From the NCBI GenBank assembly GCA_028277795.1, contig JANQFP010000134.1, forward strand, positions 1 to 49,538: a stretch of DNA of 49,538 bases. Direction: 5' to 3'. Source of the stretch: Rhodospirillales bacterium (GTDB taxonomy: Bacteria; Pseudomonadota; Alphaproteobacteria; Rhodospirillales; JANQFP01). The notes under the pieces are model-generated. The model had not been told where the DNA came from and did no database searches. It worked only from the letters and a program-made list of their open reading frames with translations. The position numbers and the translations under genes are program-made. Numbering within the stretch: position 1 is the stretch's first letter; each line of letters opens with the position of its first letter. Of this stretch, positions 29,243 through 38,889 are shown in pieces.

Positions 29243-30151
29243 TTACGGCACCATGACGGCGGGCACCCGCCGGGCCTCGCGGCGGGCGATGTAGACGGTG
29301 GCGGCGACGATGATCCCGGCCCCGACCCAGGTCCAGGCGTCGGGCCGCTCGCCGAACAGGGCGAAGCCGAACAGCGCCACGAACACCAGACGCGCGAAGT
29401 CGAAGGGCAGCACGGCGGACGCATCGGCGGCGGCGAAGGCCCGCGCCATCATCAACTGTCCGACCATGGCGACCAGCCCGAGCAGGGCCAGCCATCCCCA
29501 GGTGGCCGGCTCCGGCCACGTCCACACGAACAGGGCCGGCACCAGGGACAGGGGCGTCATCAGCAGGCCCATGTAAAGGACGATGGCATTGGGGTGCTCG
29601 GTGCGCGACAGGGCCTTCACCGCCAGCATGGAGGCGGCGATGAAGGCCGAGGCGGCGAGGGCCGCCGCCGCGGCGGGGGTGACCGCCTCGGCCCCCGGGC
29701 GCAGGATGACGAGGGTGCCGGCGAACCCCACCAGGGTCGCCGACCACCGGCGCAGCCGCACCCGCTCGCCCAGGACCAGGGCCGCCCCGGCGGTGGCGAA
29801 CAGGGGCGCGGTGAAGGTCAATGCCGTGGCCTCGGCCAGGGGCATCCAGGCCAGGGCCGTGAACAGGAAGATCATGGCCAGGGTGCCGGTGCCGGCGCGC
29901 AACGCATGCAGGCCGAGACGCCGTGTCCGCAGGCTGCCCAGCCCGGCCCGCGCCAGCCAAGGGAGGATGAACAGCAGACCGAAGGCGTTGCGGAAAAAGG
30001 CGATCTCGACCGGATGCAGCTCCCCCGACACATGGCGGATGATGGCGGTGAGTCCGGCGAAGGATGCGCAAAACCCGACCATCCACAGGCCGGCGCGCGT
30101 GGCGGCGGGCATGGTCAATGCGCGGCTGGCAGGCGGCTGCGGCACGGACAT
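29243..30151 (-). CDS. EamA/DMT-family transporter
   Basis: This encodes 302 residues with ten predicted membrane helices in two EamA halves (about 20-150 and 165-295). 'ATALTFTAPLFATAGAALVLGERVRLRRW' and 'DASAVLPFDFARLVFVALFGFALFGERPDAWTW' are matching repeats of the family. DMT exporters remove metabolites such as amino acids or purines. The substrate cannot be deduced. The start ATG 30151 lacks a clear ribosome site, and an ATG 13 codons in is an alternative. The downstream side (towards phbB) has 162 bases without a gene. Confidence 0.9.
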   Translation of the reverse strand: MSVPQPPASRALTMPAATRAGLWMVGFCASFAGLTAIIRHVSGELHPVEIAFFRNAFGLLFILPWLARAGLGSLRTRRLGLHALRAGTGTLAMIFLFTALAWMPLAEATALTFTAPLFATAGAALVLGERVRLRRWSATLVGFAGTLVILRPGAEAVTPAAAAALAASAFIAASMLAVKALSRTEHPNAIVLYMGLLMTPLSLVPALFVWTWPEPATWGWLALLGLVAMVGQLMMARAFAAADASAVLPFDFARLVFVALFGFALFGERPDAWTWVGAGIIVAATVYIARREARRVPAVMVP

Positions 30152-30329
30152 GGCCGACTGTTTATCGGCCAGCGGCCGGCAACACCAGCGCCGACCCGGC
30201 ATGGCCGGGTTGCGCCGGTCGGGTGGTCTGCCCAGACTCGGCCCGGCCGGGGCGGGCCGGAGACGAAGGACGATGGCGGCCCTCCGCGCCTCGTCGAGAC
30301 GGGTGACGGCGATGCCGGTTTAAGCAGTC

Positions 30330-30974
30330 TTACTTGCGCCGACGCACCCAGGCCAGACCGGCAAGGCCGCTGAGGAGCAACGGCAGGGTTGCAGGAGATG
30401 GAACGGAAGAGGCGTCGCGCACGAGGAAACTGCCGAAAAACGGCTCACTCTCAGTTGGCTCGCGAAGCCTGTTGTTCTCGTTATAATAGTCGTCGAACGC
30501 GGTGCCATAATGGGCGATCACTGCCAACTCGTGAAAAACGCTGAGCGTGTCGGACGTCAATCCCAAGGTCTCCCAGTTCGAGCTGTCGGAGTAGGTATAG
30601 CCCAAGAGAGGGACCAACTCGTGCATGGCATAGGGGCCGGAGCTCGAGTCGCGGAAGTCCAACGCCAATCCGTCTCCAACCCACGTGCCGACCATCAGCG
30701 ATACTTCGGTTCCCGAAGCGTACCGCCATCCCCCCGTCGTATCCTGACCCACCGCCGCGTTGTCGGTGGCCAATTGATTGGAAACGTCATTGAACGAGCG
30801 GCCCACGGTTTCCGTAACGTCGATCCAATGCAGCACGGATCCGTCGGAATACGTGACTTCGGTATACCATCCGAAATCGACGAACCCGTTGCCGAAATCG
30901 ACAGGCGCCGCGGCCGCCACGCCATTCACCAGCATCGCACCTGCGAGCGTCAAACCGGCCAGAACCTTATTCAT
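30330..30974 (-). CDS. PEP-CTERM-type secreted protein
   Basis: This encodes 214 residues. It has a cleavable signal (about 1-24, ending AAAAP), a beta-rich extracellular domain without a recognised enzyme motif and with many Ser/Thr/Asp/Tyr, and a C-terminal sorting tail: 'VPSPATLPLLLSGLAGLAWVRRRK', a proline-containing motif, membrane helix and terminal arginines. Such proteins are handled by exosortase and archaeosortase-like systems and often belong to surface or polysaccharide assemblies. I prefer ATG 30974 (7 bases after AGGGGG) to the ATG at 30980. The gene and its upstream region are clearly richer in A+T than the neighbours, a sign of recent acquisition or weak selection. No exosortase gene is in the window. 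Confidence 0.8.
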   Translation of the reverse strand: MNKVLAGLTLAGAMLVNGVAAAAPVDFGNGFVDFGWYTEVTYSDGSVLHWIDVTETVGRSFNDVSNQLATDNAAVGQDTTGGWRYASGTEVSLMVGTWVGDGLALDFRDSSSGPYAMHELVPLLGYTYSDSSNWETLGLTSDTLSVFHELAVIAHYGTAFDDYYNENNRLREPTESEPFFGSFLVRDASSVPSPATLPLLLSGLAGLAWVRRRK

Positions 30975-31454
30975 GATCATACCCCCTCTAACCTTTGATG
31001 CACTTGCGGCCGCACGGCTGCGCCAAGCTCGCCGATCCGGCTTTGACTACGTCCAAAACGTGAATGAATTGACGGTAATGGCCGAGAAACCGACCGATTC
31101 GAACGACGCCATACGACCAGATATCGATCCTTCCCTCACAAAAGTATCGGATTAATAGCAAATTTTGCGCCATCCGAACTTTTTCGAGCGCAATCAACGG
31201 CTTGAGTAGTTATAATACCTTACTGCATTGCTCGGATTGTAAAGATTGCTGACATTTTTCACCGAGGGTTTCGATCACTCGGAGCATTCGCTGACGCGGT
31301 CATCCTCGGTTCGTGGGAAGGATCTACATCCGTACCGGTGTTGTGAAATTCGACCGATCCAATGCCTTTCGGTCTCTCACGGATCATGGGAACGCCGGGT
31401 TGCGCGGCGGAGCGCCCCTCCGCATACTTGGCCGGTCACCGGGGAGGAGGCACC
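30975..31454. other. AT-richer intergenic region before aacS
   Basis: These 480 bases between the PEP-CTERM gene and the acetoacetyl-CoA synthetase gene hold no supported gene. Short frames here on both strands have no ribosome site and no sensible protein sequence. Weak structures are TCGGAT/ATCCGA arms (31148-31178) around a small GCAAA/TTTGC palindrome, and a CCGAG/CTCGG hairpin near 31262. A lone TATAAT occurs at 31211-31216 without a fitting -35. Confidence 0.7.
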
Positions 31455-33407
<1,953 letters not shown>

Positions 33408-33435
33408 CGGCAGCGCGGGTCCGCGGCAGCCATGG

Positions 33436-33450
33436 TTAACCGGGCCTTAA
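33436..33450. promoter_or_regulatory. Perfect CtrA-type site before the glycosylation operon
   Basis: TTAA (33436-33439), seven bases, TTAA (33447-33450) match the CtrA consensus TTAA-N7-TTAA exactly. A further TTAA half-site follows at 33462-33465. The site lies 136 bases before the first gene of the operon and 28 bases after the aacS stop. At this base composition I estimate about 0.03 exact matches expected by chance in a window of this size. Confidence 0.65.
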
Positions 33451-33586
33451 GGAATCCCGCCTTAAAGATGGCGCTTACGTGCCGACACCGGGAGCGCCGG
33501 GGGCCAGCCGGTCCCGTCACGCCACCGGCACCAACCGGAGGCCCCAGAACGGGGCCGCGAACAAGGCTCATCCAAAGGAAGATACC

Positions 33587-34669
33587 ATGTCCGAGCCTTT
33601 GACCCCGGAGACCATCAAGACCCGACTCGCCGACGAGCGCATCTCGCTCGTCGGCGGGGCCGGGTTCATCGGCCACAACCTGGCGCTGGCGCTGCGCGGC
33701 TACGGCGTCGAGGTCCAGGTGGTCGACAATCTGATGCAGAACAACTTGGTGGACAACGCCAGCCGGTCGGACCTCGGCCCCTTCCGCCGCGAGCTCTACT
33801 ACGGCTTCCTGCGCCAGCGGTTCGACATGCTGCGACGCGCCGAGGTGTCCATCTGCAGCGTCGACGCCCGGTCCATGCCCGACCTGCAGGAGTGCCTGGC
33901 CCGCTTCAAGCCGACCAAGGTGGTCCATCTGTCGGCCATCGCCAGCGCCGTCGAGGCGCGCAAGGTGCCCGGCCACTGCTTCGAGCTGCAGCTCATCACC
34001 CTCAAGAACATCCTCGAGTACTGCCGCCTGTTTCCCGCCGCCATCAACCAGGTGGTGCTGCTCAGCTCGAGTACCGTCTATGGCAACTTCGAGACCCCGA
34101 CCGTGGACGAGAGCACCCGCCCCCGTCCCTTCGGCATCTACGCCAACACCAAGTTCATGGCCGAGCGCCTCGTGCGCACCTACGCCGACCAGTACGGCAT
34201 CGGCTGCACGGTCATCCGTCCCAGCGCGCTGTACGGCGAACGCTGCATCAGCGGCCGGGTGAGCCAGAAGTTCATCGAGAACGCGCTGATGGGCACGCCG
34301 TTGCTTCTCGAGGGCGGCGGCGACGGCCGCCTCGACTTCACCTGCATCGACGACCTGGCCGACGGCATCATCCGCTCCATGGCCGCCCACCGCGGCCCCG
34401 GCGCCACCAACACGTTCAACATCACCTTCGGCAACGCCCGCACCATTGCCGACCTGGCAGCCGTCGTGAAATCCGTGATCCCCGGCGCCATCCTCGAGGA
34501 GCGCCCGCGCGACTCGGACAAGCCGGTGCGCGGGACCTTGTCCACCGAGCGGGCCCGCGAGGTTCTCAACTTCGAGCCCCAGTGGCCCTTGGAAACGGGC
34601 TACAAGCGCTACTGCGAGTGGTACGTGGACCAGTGGGAGCAGGCCAAGCGCCGCCTCGGCAACTTCTGA
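33587..34669 (+). CDS. NAD-dependent sugar epimerase/dehydratase (extended SDR)
   Basis: This encodes 360 residues. The N-terminal Rossmann motif is GGAGFIGHN (23-31), with catalytic Ser161/Ser162-Thr163 and the Tyr185-x3-Lys189 pair in 'YANTKFMAERL'. 'VIRPSALYGERC' and 'RLDFTCIDDLADGI' are the sugar-nucleotide-binding segments. It acts on a nucleotide-activated sugar as epimerase, dehydratase or decarboxylase. Which one is not visible. The ATG 33587 has AAGGAAG five bases upstream. It is the first gene of the eight-gene unit behind the CtrA-type site and is followed by HisH-like 30 bases later. Confidence 0.9.
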   Translation: MSEPLTPETIKTRLADERISLVGGAGFIGHNLALALRGYGVEVQVVDNLMQNNLVDNASRSDLGPFRRELYYGFLRQRFDMLRRAEVSICSVDARSMPDLQECLARFKPTKVVHLSAIASAVEARKVPGHCFELQLITLKNILEYCRLFPAAINQVVLLSSSTVYGNFETPTVDESTRPRPFGIYANTKFMAERLVRTYADQYGIGCTVIRPSALYGERCISGRVSQKFIENALMGTPLLLEGGGDGRLDFTCIDDLADGIIRSMAAHRGPGATNTFNITFGNARTIADLAAVVKSVIPGAILEERPRDSDKPVRGTLSTERAREVLNFEPQWPLETGYKRYCEWYVDQWEQAKRRLGNF

Positions 34670-34699
34670 GGCGGCCCGGGGGACTGGCGCGGCACAACC

Positions 34700-35314
34700 A
34701 TGATCGGGATCGTCGACTACGGGCTCGGCAACCTGACCTCGGTGGCCGGGGCGGTGGAGAAGGTCGGCCACGAGCCGGTGGTGACCGCCGACCCCGAAAC
34801 CCTGTCGTGGGCCGAGAAGCTGATCCTGCCCGGCGTCGGGGCCTTCGGCGACGGCATGGCCAACCTGCGCGATCGTGGCCTGGTCGAGCCCCTGACCAAC
34901 CTGGTCCATGGCGCCGGAAAACCTCTGCTCGGCATTTGCCTCGGTTTCCAGCTCATCGCCCGATCCAGCCGGGAGTTCGGCGACCACGAGGGCCTCGGCT
35001 GGATCGACGCCCATGTGGTGCGCCTGACTCCGGACGACCCCGGCCTGCGGGTTCCCCACGTCGGCTGGAACGAGCTTCATCAGGCGCGGACCTGCGTACT
35101 GTTCGACGGCGTCCCCGACGACGCCCTGTTCTACTACGTCCATTCCTTCCACATGGAGGTCGACGACGACGGCCTGGTCGTCGGTCGTTGCCCCTATGGC
35201 GGGCCGGTGGTGGCGGCGGTCCAGGCGGGCACCGTCTACGCCGTCCAGTTCCATCCGGAGAAAAGCCAGCAGCACGGGCTGACCCTGCTCCGCAACTTCC
35301 TCGACAAGGGCTGA
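34700..35314 (+). CDS. HisH-like glutamine amidotransferase (sugar amidination)
   Basis: This 204-residue class I glutaminase has nucleophile Cys80 in GICLGFQ and the His185/Glu187 pair in FHPEKS. It opens 'MIGIVDYGLGNLTSVAGAVEKVG' like HisH. It lies directly before a HisF-like and a PseA/WbuX-like gene, with no other his genes around, so I read it as the ammonia-producing subunit (WbuY/HisH2 type) for sugar amidination rather than for histidine biosynthesis. It is separated from the HisF-like gene by only 4 bases. Confidence 0.88.
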   Translation: MIGIVDYGLGNLTSVAGAVEKVGHEPVVTADPETLSWAEKLILPGVGAFGDGMANLRDRGLVEPLTNLVHGAGKPLLGICLGFQLIARSSREFGDHEGLGWIDAHVVRLTPDDPGLRVPHVGWNELHQARTCVLFDGVPDDALFYYVHSFHMEVDDDGLVVGRCPYGGPVVAAVQAGTVYAVQFHPEKSQQHGLTLLRNFLDKG

Positions 35315-35318
35315 CGCG

Positions 35319-36059
35319 GTGCTGCGCAAACGCCTGATCACGGTGCTCACCTTCAACAACGGCACCCTGTTCCGCACCAAGCTGTTCCAGCCCGACTACC
35401 GCTACACCCACAATTTCGTCGACGCCTGGTCCATCGACGAGATCGTGATCCTCGACGTCACCCGGCCCGGCCAAGGGGAGCGCCGCAACTTCCTCGACGT
35501 CGTCACCCGCTTCGCCCACGACTGCTTCGTGCCGCTGGCGGTGGGGGGCGGCATCCGCAGCCTGGACGACGTGCGCGAGCTGATGGCCGCCGGGGCCGAC
35601 AAGGTGGTGGTCAACACCGGCGCCGTCGAGCGTCCCGATCTCATCACCGAGATCGCCCGCCAGTACGGCTCCCAGTGCGTCGTGCTGTCCATCGATGCCC
35701 GCCGCAACGACGATGGCTACGAGGTGGTCTCCCATTTCGCCTCCCGGCCCACCGGTCATGACCCGGCCGAGTGGGCGGTCCGCGGCGAGGCGTTGGGGGC
35801 CGGCGAGGTGCTGGTCACGTCGGTGGAGCGCGACGGGGCGCTGCAGGGCTATGACTTGGCGCTGGCGCGGCACGTCGCCGAGGCGGTGACGATTCCGGTG
35901 CTGATCCTCGGCGGGGCCGGCTCGTGGAAGCATTTCGCCGACGGCTTCGCCGCCGGGGCCTCGGCCGCCTGCACCCAGAACATCTACCACTTCACCGAGA
36001 GCGCCATTGCCAGCGCCAAGAAATACCTTGCCAAACAAGGTGTCCCGGTGCGCATTTAG
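35319..36059 (+). CDS. HisF-like synthase subunit lacking the first catalytic Asp
   Basis: This encodes 246 residues with a GTG start and AAGGG upstream. It is a (beta/alpha)8 barrel with the HisF family 'VPLAVGGGIRSLDDVRELMAAGADKVVVNTGAV' and 'VLILGGAGSWKHFADGFAAGASAACTQN' segments. True HisF enzymes carry a catalytic Asp at position 11 (CLDVxxG). Here the matching segment is VLTFNNG with Thr11, while the second catalytic Asp is kept as Asp126 (SIDARR). WbuZ-type paralogues show the same loss, where the barrel channels ammonia to the sugar amidotransferase. This supports a role with the preceding HisH-like and following PseA-like proteins. Confidence 0.88.
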   Translation: MLRKRLITVLTFNNGTLFRTKLFQPDYRYTHNFVDAWSIDEIVILDVTRPGQGERRNFLDVVTRFAHDCFVPLAVGGGIRSLDDVRELMAAGADKVVVNTGAVERPDLITEIARQYGSQCVVLSIDARRNDDGYEVVSHFASRPTGHDPAEWAVRGEALGAGEVLVTSVERDGALQGYDLALARHVAEAVTIPVLILGGAGSWKHFADGFAAGASAACTQNIYHFTESAIASAKKYLAKQGVPVRI

Positions 36060-36116
36060 GGCACGGTCCGCGGGCACGGAATTGGATCACCACACCCCTT
36101 CCCCTCCTGGTCGCAC

Positions 36117-37226
36117 ATGGTTCGATACTGCCGACGCTGCCTGATGCCGGACACGCGGCCGCGTATCGAGTTCGACGCCGATGGCGTCTGCAATGCCTGC
36201 CACCACGCCGAGCGCAAGAAACGCATCGATTGGGACGCCCGCCGCCGGGAGTTCCTGGAACTGGTCGAGGAATTCCGCCCGCGCGAAGGCCCCTACGACT
36301 GCATCGTGCCGTGGTCGGGAGGCAAGGACTCCAGCACCATCGCCCATCGGCTCAAGTTCGAGTTCGGGCTTAACCCATTGCTGGTCACCTTCTCGCCGCT
36401 GATGCCCAACGAGATCGCGGTCCACAATCGCCAGGCCCTGATCGACCTCGGCTTCGACCACCTGATGGTGCAGGCCAACGGGAAGGTCTCGCGGCGCCTG
36501 GCCAAACGTTTCTTCATCGAACGCGGCGACCCCAAGATCCACTGGAACGCCGGGGTCAACGCGGTGCCCGTCCAGGCCGCGGTGCACTACAACATCCCGC
36601 TGATCTTCTACGCCGAGCACGGGGAGAGCGAATACGGCGGCCGGGTCCTGTCCGAGGACCATTTGAAGCTCCGCGACTTCGCCGAGGTCCTGGAACACCA
36701 GATCGGCGACGATCCCCTCAACTGGGTGGACGAGGAGATCGAGGAGCACGACCTGGCGCCCTACGCCTACCCCGACTTGGGCGAGGTCGAGCGGGTCGGC
36801 GTCAAGGCGCTGTATTTCGCCTACTTCTTCCGCTGGAGCATGCTGGAGAACTACACCTACATCAAAGACAAGTTCGACTTCCATTTGGCCGAGAACGGGC
36901 GCACCGACGGCACCTTCACCAACTTCGACAGCCTGGACGACAAGATCGACAACCTCTACTACCACATGCAGTTCATCAAGTTCGGCTTCGGCCGCGCCGT
37001 CCGGGATTCCTGCCGCATGATCCAGAACGGCCAGATGACCCGGGCCGAGGGGCTGGAGCTGGTGCGGCGCTACGACGACGAGTTCCCCGCCACCTATCAC
37101 GACGAGCATCTGGCCTATCTGGACCTGGACGAGCCCACGTTCACCGACGTCATCGACAAGCACCGCGATCCGCAGATCTGGGAGTTCAGCGGCAACCGCT
37201 GGACGTTGCGCCACCCGCCCGAATGA
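36117..37226 (+). CDS. N-acetyl-sugar amidotransferase (PseA/WbpG/WbuX family)
   Basis: This encodes 369 residues. The N-terminal Cys knuckle pair Cys5/Cys8 and Cys25/Cys28 (CRRC, CNAC) probably binds zinc. The PP-loop is SGGKDS (67-72). The 'KIHWNAGVNAVPVQAAVHYNIPLIFYAEHGESEYGG' and 'NFDSLDDKIDNLYYHMQFIKFGFGRA' segments are family hallmarks. Members convert an acetamido group on a sugar into an acetamidino group with ATP and ammonia, the ammonia coming from HisH/HisF-like partners (as in pseudaminic acid-type and O-antigen pathways). The gene is 57 bases after HisF-like, with a weak ribosome site. Confidence 0.9.
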   Translation: MVRYCRRCLMPDTRPRIEFDADGVCNACHHAERKKRIDWDARRREFLELVEEFRPREGPYDCIVPWSGGKDSSTIAHRLKFEFGLNPLLVTFSPLMPNEIAVHNRQALIDLGFDHLMVQANGKVSRRLAKRFFIERGDPKIHWNAGVNAVPVQAAVHYNIPLIFYAEHGESEYGGRVLSEDHLKLRDFAEVLEHQIGDDPLNWVDEEIEEHDLAPYAYPDLGEVERVGVKALYFAYFFRWSMLENYTYIKDKFDFHLAENGRTDGTFTNFDSLDDKIDNLYYHMQFIKFGFGRAVRDSCRMIQNGQMTRAEGLELVRRYDDEFPATYHDEHLAYLDLDEPTFTDVIDKHRDPQIWEFSGNRWTLRHPPE

Positions 37227-37239
37227 CGGAGCACCGCCC

Positions 37240-38115
37240 ATGACCGAGGACGACTACACCGAGTTCGACTGCGACCTGTGCGGCTCGGCCGACGCCGCCG
37301 AGATCACCGTGGCCCGGCGCTACACCAACGACCAGCCCATCCACGTCTGCCGGAACTGCGGCTTCGTCTACGTGCGCCGGCGGCGCTCGGCGGAGCGCAT
37401 CGCCGCGGCGTGGACCCACGAGATCTACGGCGACGGCTATACCGCCCGCATCCCGGCGGTGAAGGCGCGCCAGATCTACGTGGCCGAGACCGCCGACGTG
37501 GAGATCGGCCTCGCGGACAAGACCCTGTGCGATTTCGGCGGCGGCGAGGGCCAGTTCCTGGACATCGTGCGGGACCCCGACTACGGGGCCATCCCCTTCG
37601 CCGTCGAGCCGTCGCCGGAGAATTGCCGCGCCATGGCGGAACGCGGCATCGAGTGCTTCTGCGGCAACATCGAGGCCTATCAGGCTTCGGGCGAGAAACC
37701 GGGCCGCGGCTTCGACATCGTCACCATCATGTGGACCATCGAGAACTGCCAGTCGTGCCGCACCATGATGGACGCCGCCTACGACGCCCTCGCCGATGGC
37801 GGCCACCTGGTGATCGCCACCGGCAGCCGCATCCTGGTGCCCTTCAAGAAGCCGCTCCAGTACTACCTGAGCACCAATCCCGCCGACACCCACGCCTTCC
37901 GGTTCAGCGCCAACAGCCTCAAGGGCCTGTTCGCTGTCAGCGGTTTCGAGGTGACCTACGTCAACCGCTACCTGGACACGGACTACCTGGTGGTCATCGG
38001 CCGCAAGGCCGGTCACGTCGCCAACCCCCAGTGGGACAAGGACGACCACTTGGCGGTCATCGACTTCTTCGAGCGTTGGGACAGGGAGACGCAGGGCCAC
38101 TACCGAGACGCCTGA
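37240..38115 (+). CDS. Class I SAM methyltransferase with zinc-finger N-terminus
   Basis: This encodes 291 residues. Two knuckles, Cys11/Cys14 (CDLC) and Cys37/Cys40 (CRNC), suggest a zinc site. The SAM motif is 'LCDFGGGEGQFLDIV' (about 96-110). Downstream 'FDIVTIMWTIENCQSCRTMMDAAYDALADGGHLVIATGS' matches the post-motif helix and strand of class I enzymes. The substrate is unknown. Zinc-finger methyltransferases of this kind often act on sugars or small molecules in surface polysaccharide clusters. ATG 37240 has GGAGC nine bases upstream and the gap after the amidotransferase is 13 bases. Confidence 0.83.
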   Translation: MTEDDYTEFDCDLCGSADAAEITVARRYTNDQPIHVCRNCGFVYVRRRRSAERIAAAWTHEIYGDGYTARIPAVKARQIYVAETADVEIGLADKTLCDFGGGEGQFLDIVRDPDYGAIPFAVEPSPENCRAMAERGIECFCGNIEAYQASGEKPGRGFDIVTIMWTIENCQSCRTMMDAAYDALADGGHLVIATGSRILVPFKKPLQYYLSTNPADTHAFRFSANSLKGLFAVSGFEVTYVNRYLDTDYLVVIGRKAGHVANPQWDKDDHLAVIDFFERWDRETQGHYRDA

Positions 38116-38129
38116 CCGGCGGTCCGACC

Positions 38130-38879
38130 ATGACCCTCGCCTACGCTCCATCGCCTTTCGAAAGCGACATCCTGGGCGTCCCCGTCGGGCGCCTCTCGGT
38201 CGCTGAGGGAGAACAACCGCAGCCACATGCACTGGCCGCGCTGGCCGACGGATGGCGGGCCGACGGCGTGTGGCTGGTCGCCTGCCGCCTGCCGGAGGCC
38301 AGCGGGGACGCCGAGTCGCGCCTGGCCGAGGTGGGCTTCCGCCGCGTCGAGACCCTGGTCACCTTCCGCCGGACCGTGACCCCCGTGGCTGCGCCCGAGG
38401 ACGTCGGTCTGGCCGAGGAGACGGATATCGTCGCGTGCCTGGAGGTGGCCGCGGCCGCGTTCACCTTCGACCGCCTGCACGCCGATCCCCTGGTTCCCGA
38501 CGAGGCGGCCGACCGGGTGCGCGCGGCGTGGGTGACCAACAACCTGCGGGGCCGGGCCGCGGCGCCCCTGGTGGTGCGCGCCGACGGCCGGGCGGTGGGC
38601 TTCAACCTGTGCCTGCTGACCGGCCGGGAGGCTGCCATCGACCTGATCGCGGTCCACCCCGATCATCAGGGCCGCGGGTGCGGTCGCCGGCTGATCGACG
38701 GGGCGCTGGCCCATTTCCACGGCCACGCCGATGCCATTCGCGTCGGCACCCAGGCCGAGAACGGACCGTCCATCGCCCTCTATCGTGCGACCGGATTCGG
38801 CGAGATCTCGCGTCAGGTGACCCTGCACTGGATCAACCCCGATCTCGCGCCCCCTTTGGGGGACGGCGCCGGCCGGTGA
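38130..38879 (+). CDS. GNAT-family N-acetyltransferase
   Basis: This encodes 249 residues. The GNAT core is in the C-terminal half, with 'AIDLIAVHPDHQGRGCGRRLIDGAL' (acetyl-CoA pyrophosphate loop Q-x-G-x-G) and 'IRVGTQAENGPSIALYRATGFGE'. The N-terminal ~120 residues are a second, degenerate GNAT-like half. Family context suggests N-acetylation or N-acylation of an amino sugar, as for PseH-like genes, but specificity cannot be read. The gaps either side are 14 and 10 bases. Confidence 0.83.
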   Translation: MTLAYAPSPFESDILGVPVGRLSVAEGEQPQPHALAALADGWRADGVWLVACRLPEASGDAESRLAEVGFRRVETLVTFRRTVTPVAAPEDVGLAEETDIVACLEVAAAAFTFDRLHADPLVPDEAADRVRAAWVTNNLRGRAAAPLVVRADGRAVGFNLCLLTGREAAIDLIAVHPDHQGRGCGRRLIDGALAHFHGHADAIRVGTQAENGPSIALYRATGFGEISRQVTLHWINPDLAPPLGDGAGR

Positions 38880-38889
38880 GGAGCCCACC

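Noticed and set aside
30194..30210. ACCCGGC/GCCGGGT hairpin between the DMT gene and PEP-CTERM gene as terminator
   Set aside because: No T-run on the relevant strand and several other GC hairpins occur in the same gap.
30988..31197. 69-codon minus-strand frame next to the PEP-CTERM gene
   Set aside because: No ribosome site and no protein-like pattern; lies in non-coding AT-rich sequence.
31211..31216. TATAAT as a -10 element for aacS
   Set aside because: No acceptable -35 at 16-18 bases upstream, and it lies 240 bases before the gene.
33470..33484. TGG...GC pair before the glycosylation operon as a sigma-54 promoter
   Set aside because: GG to GC spacing is nine, not ten, and no TTGC follows.
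34700..36059. HisH/HisF pair as part of histidine biosynthesis
   Set aside because: HisF-like lacks catalytic Asp11 and no other his gene is nearby; the next gene is a sugar amidotransferase.
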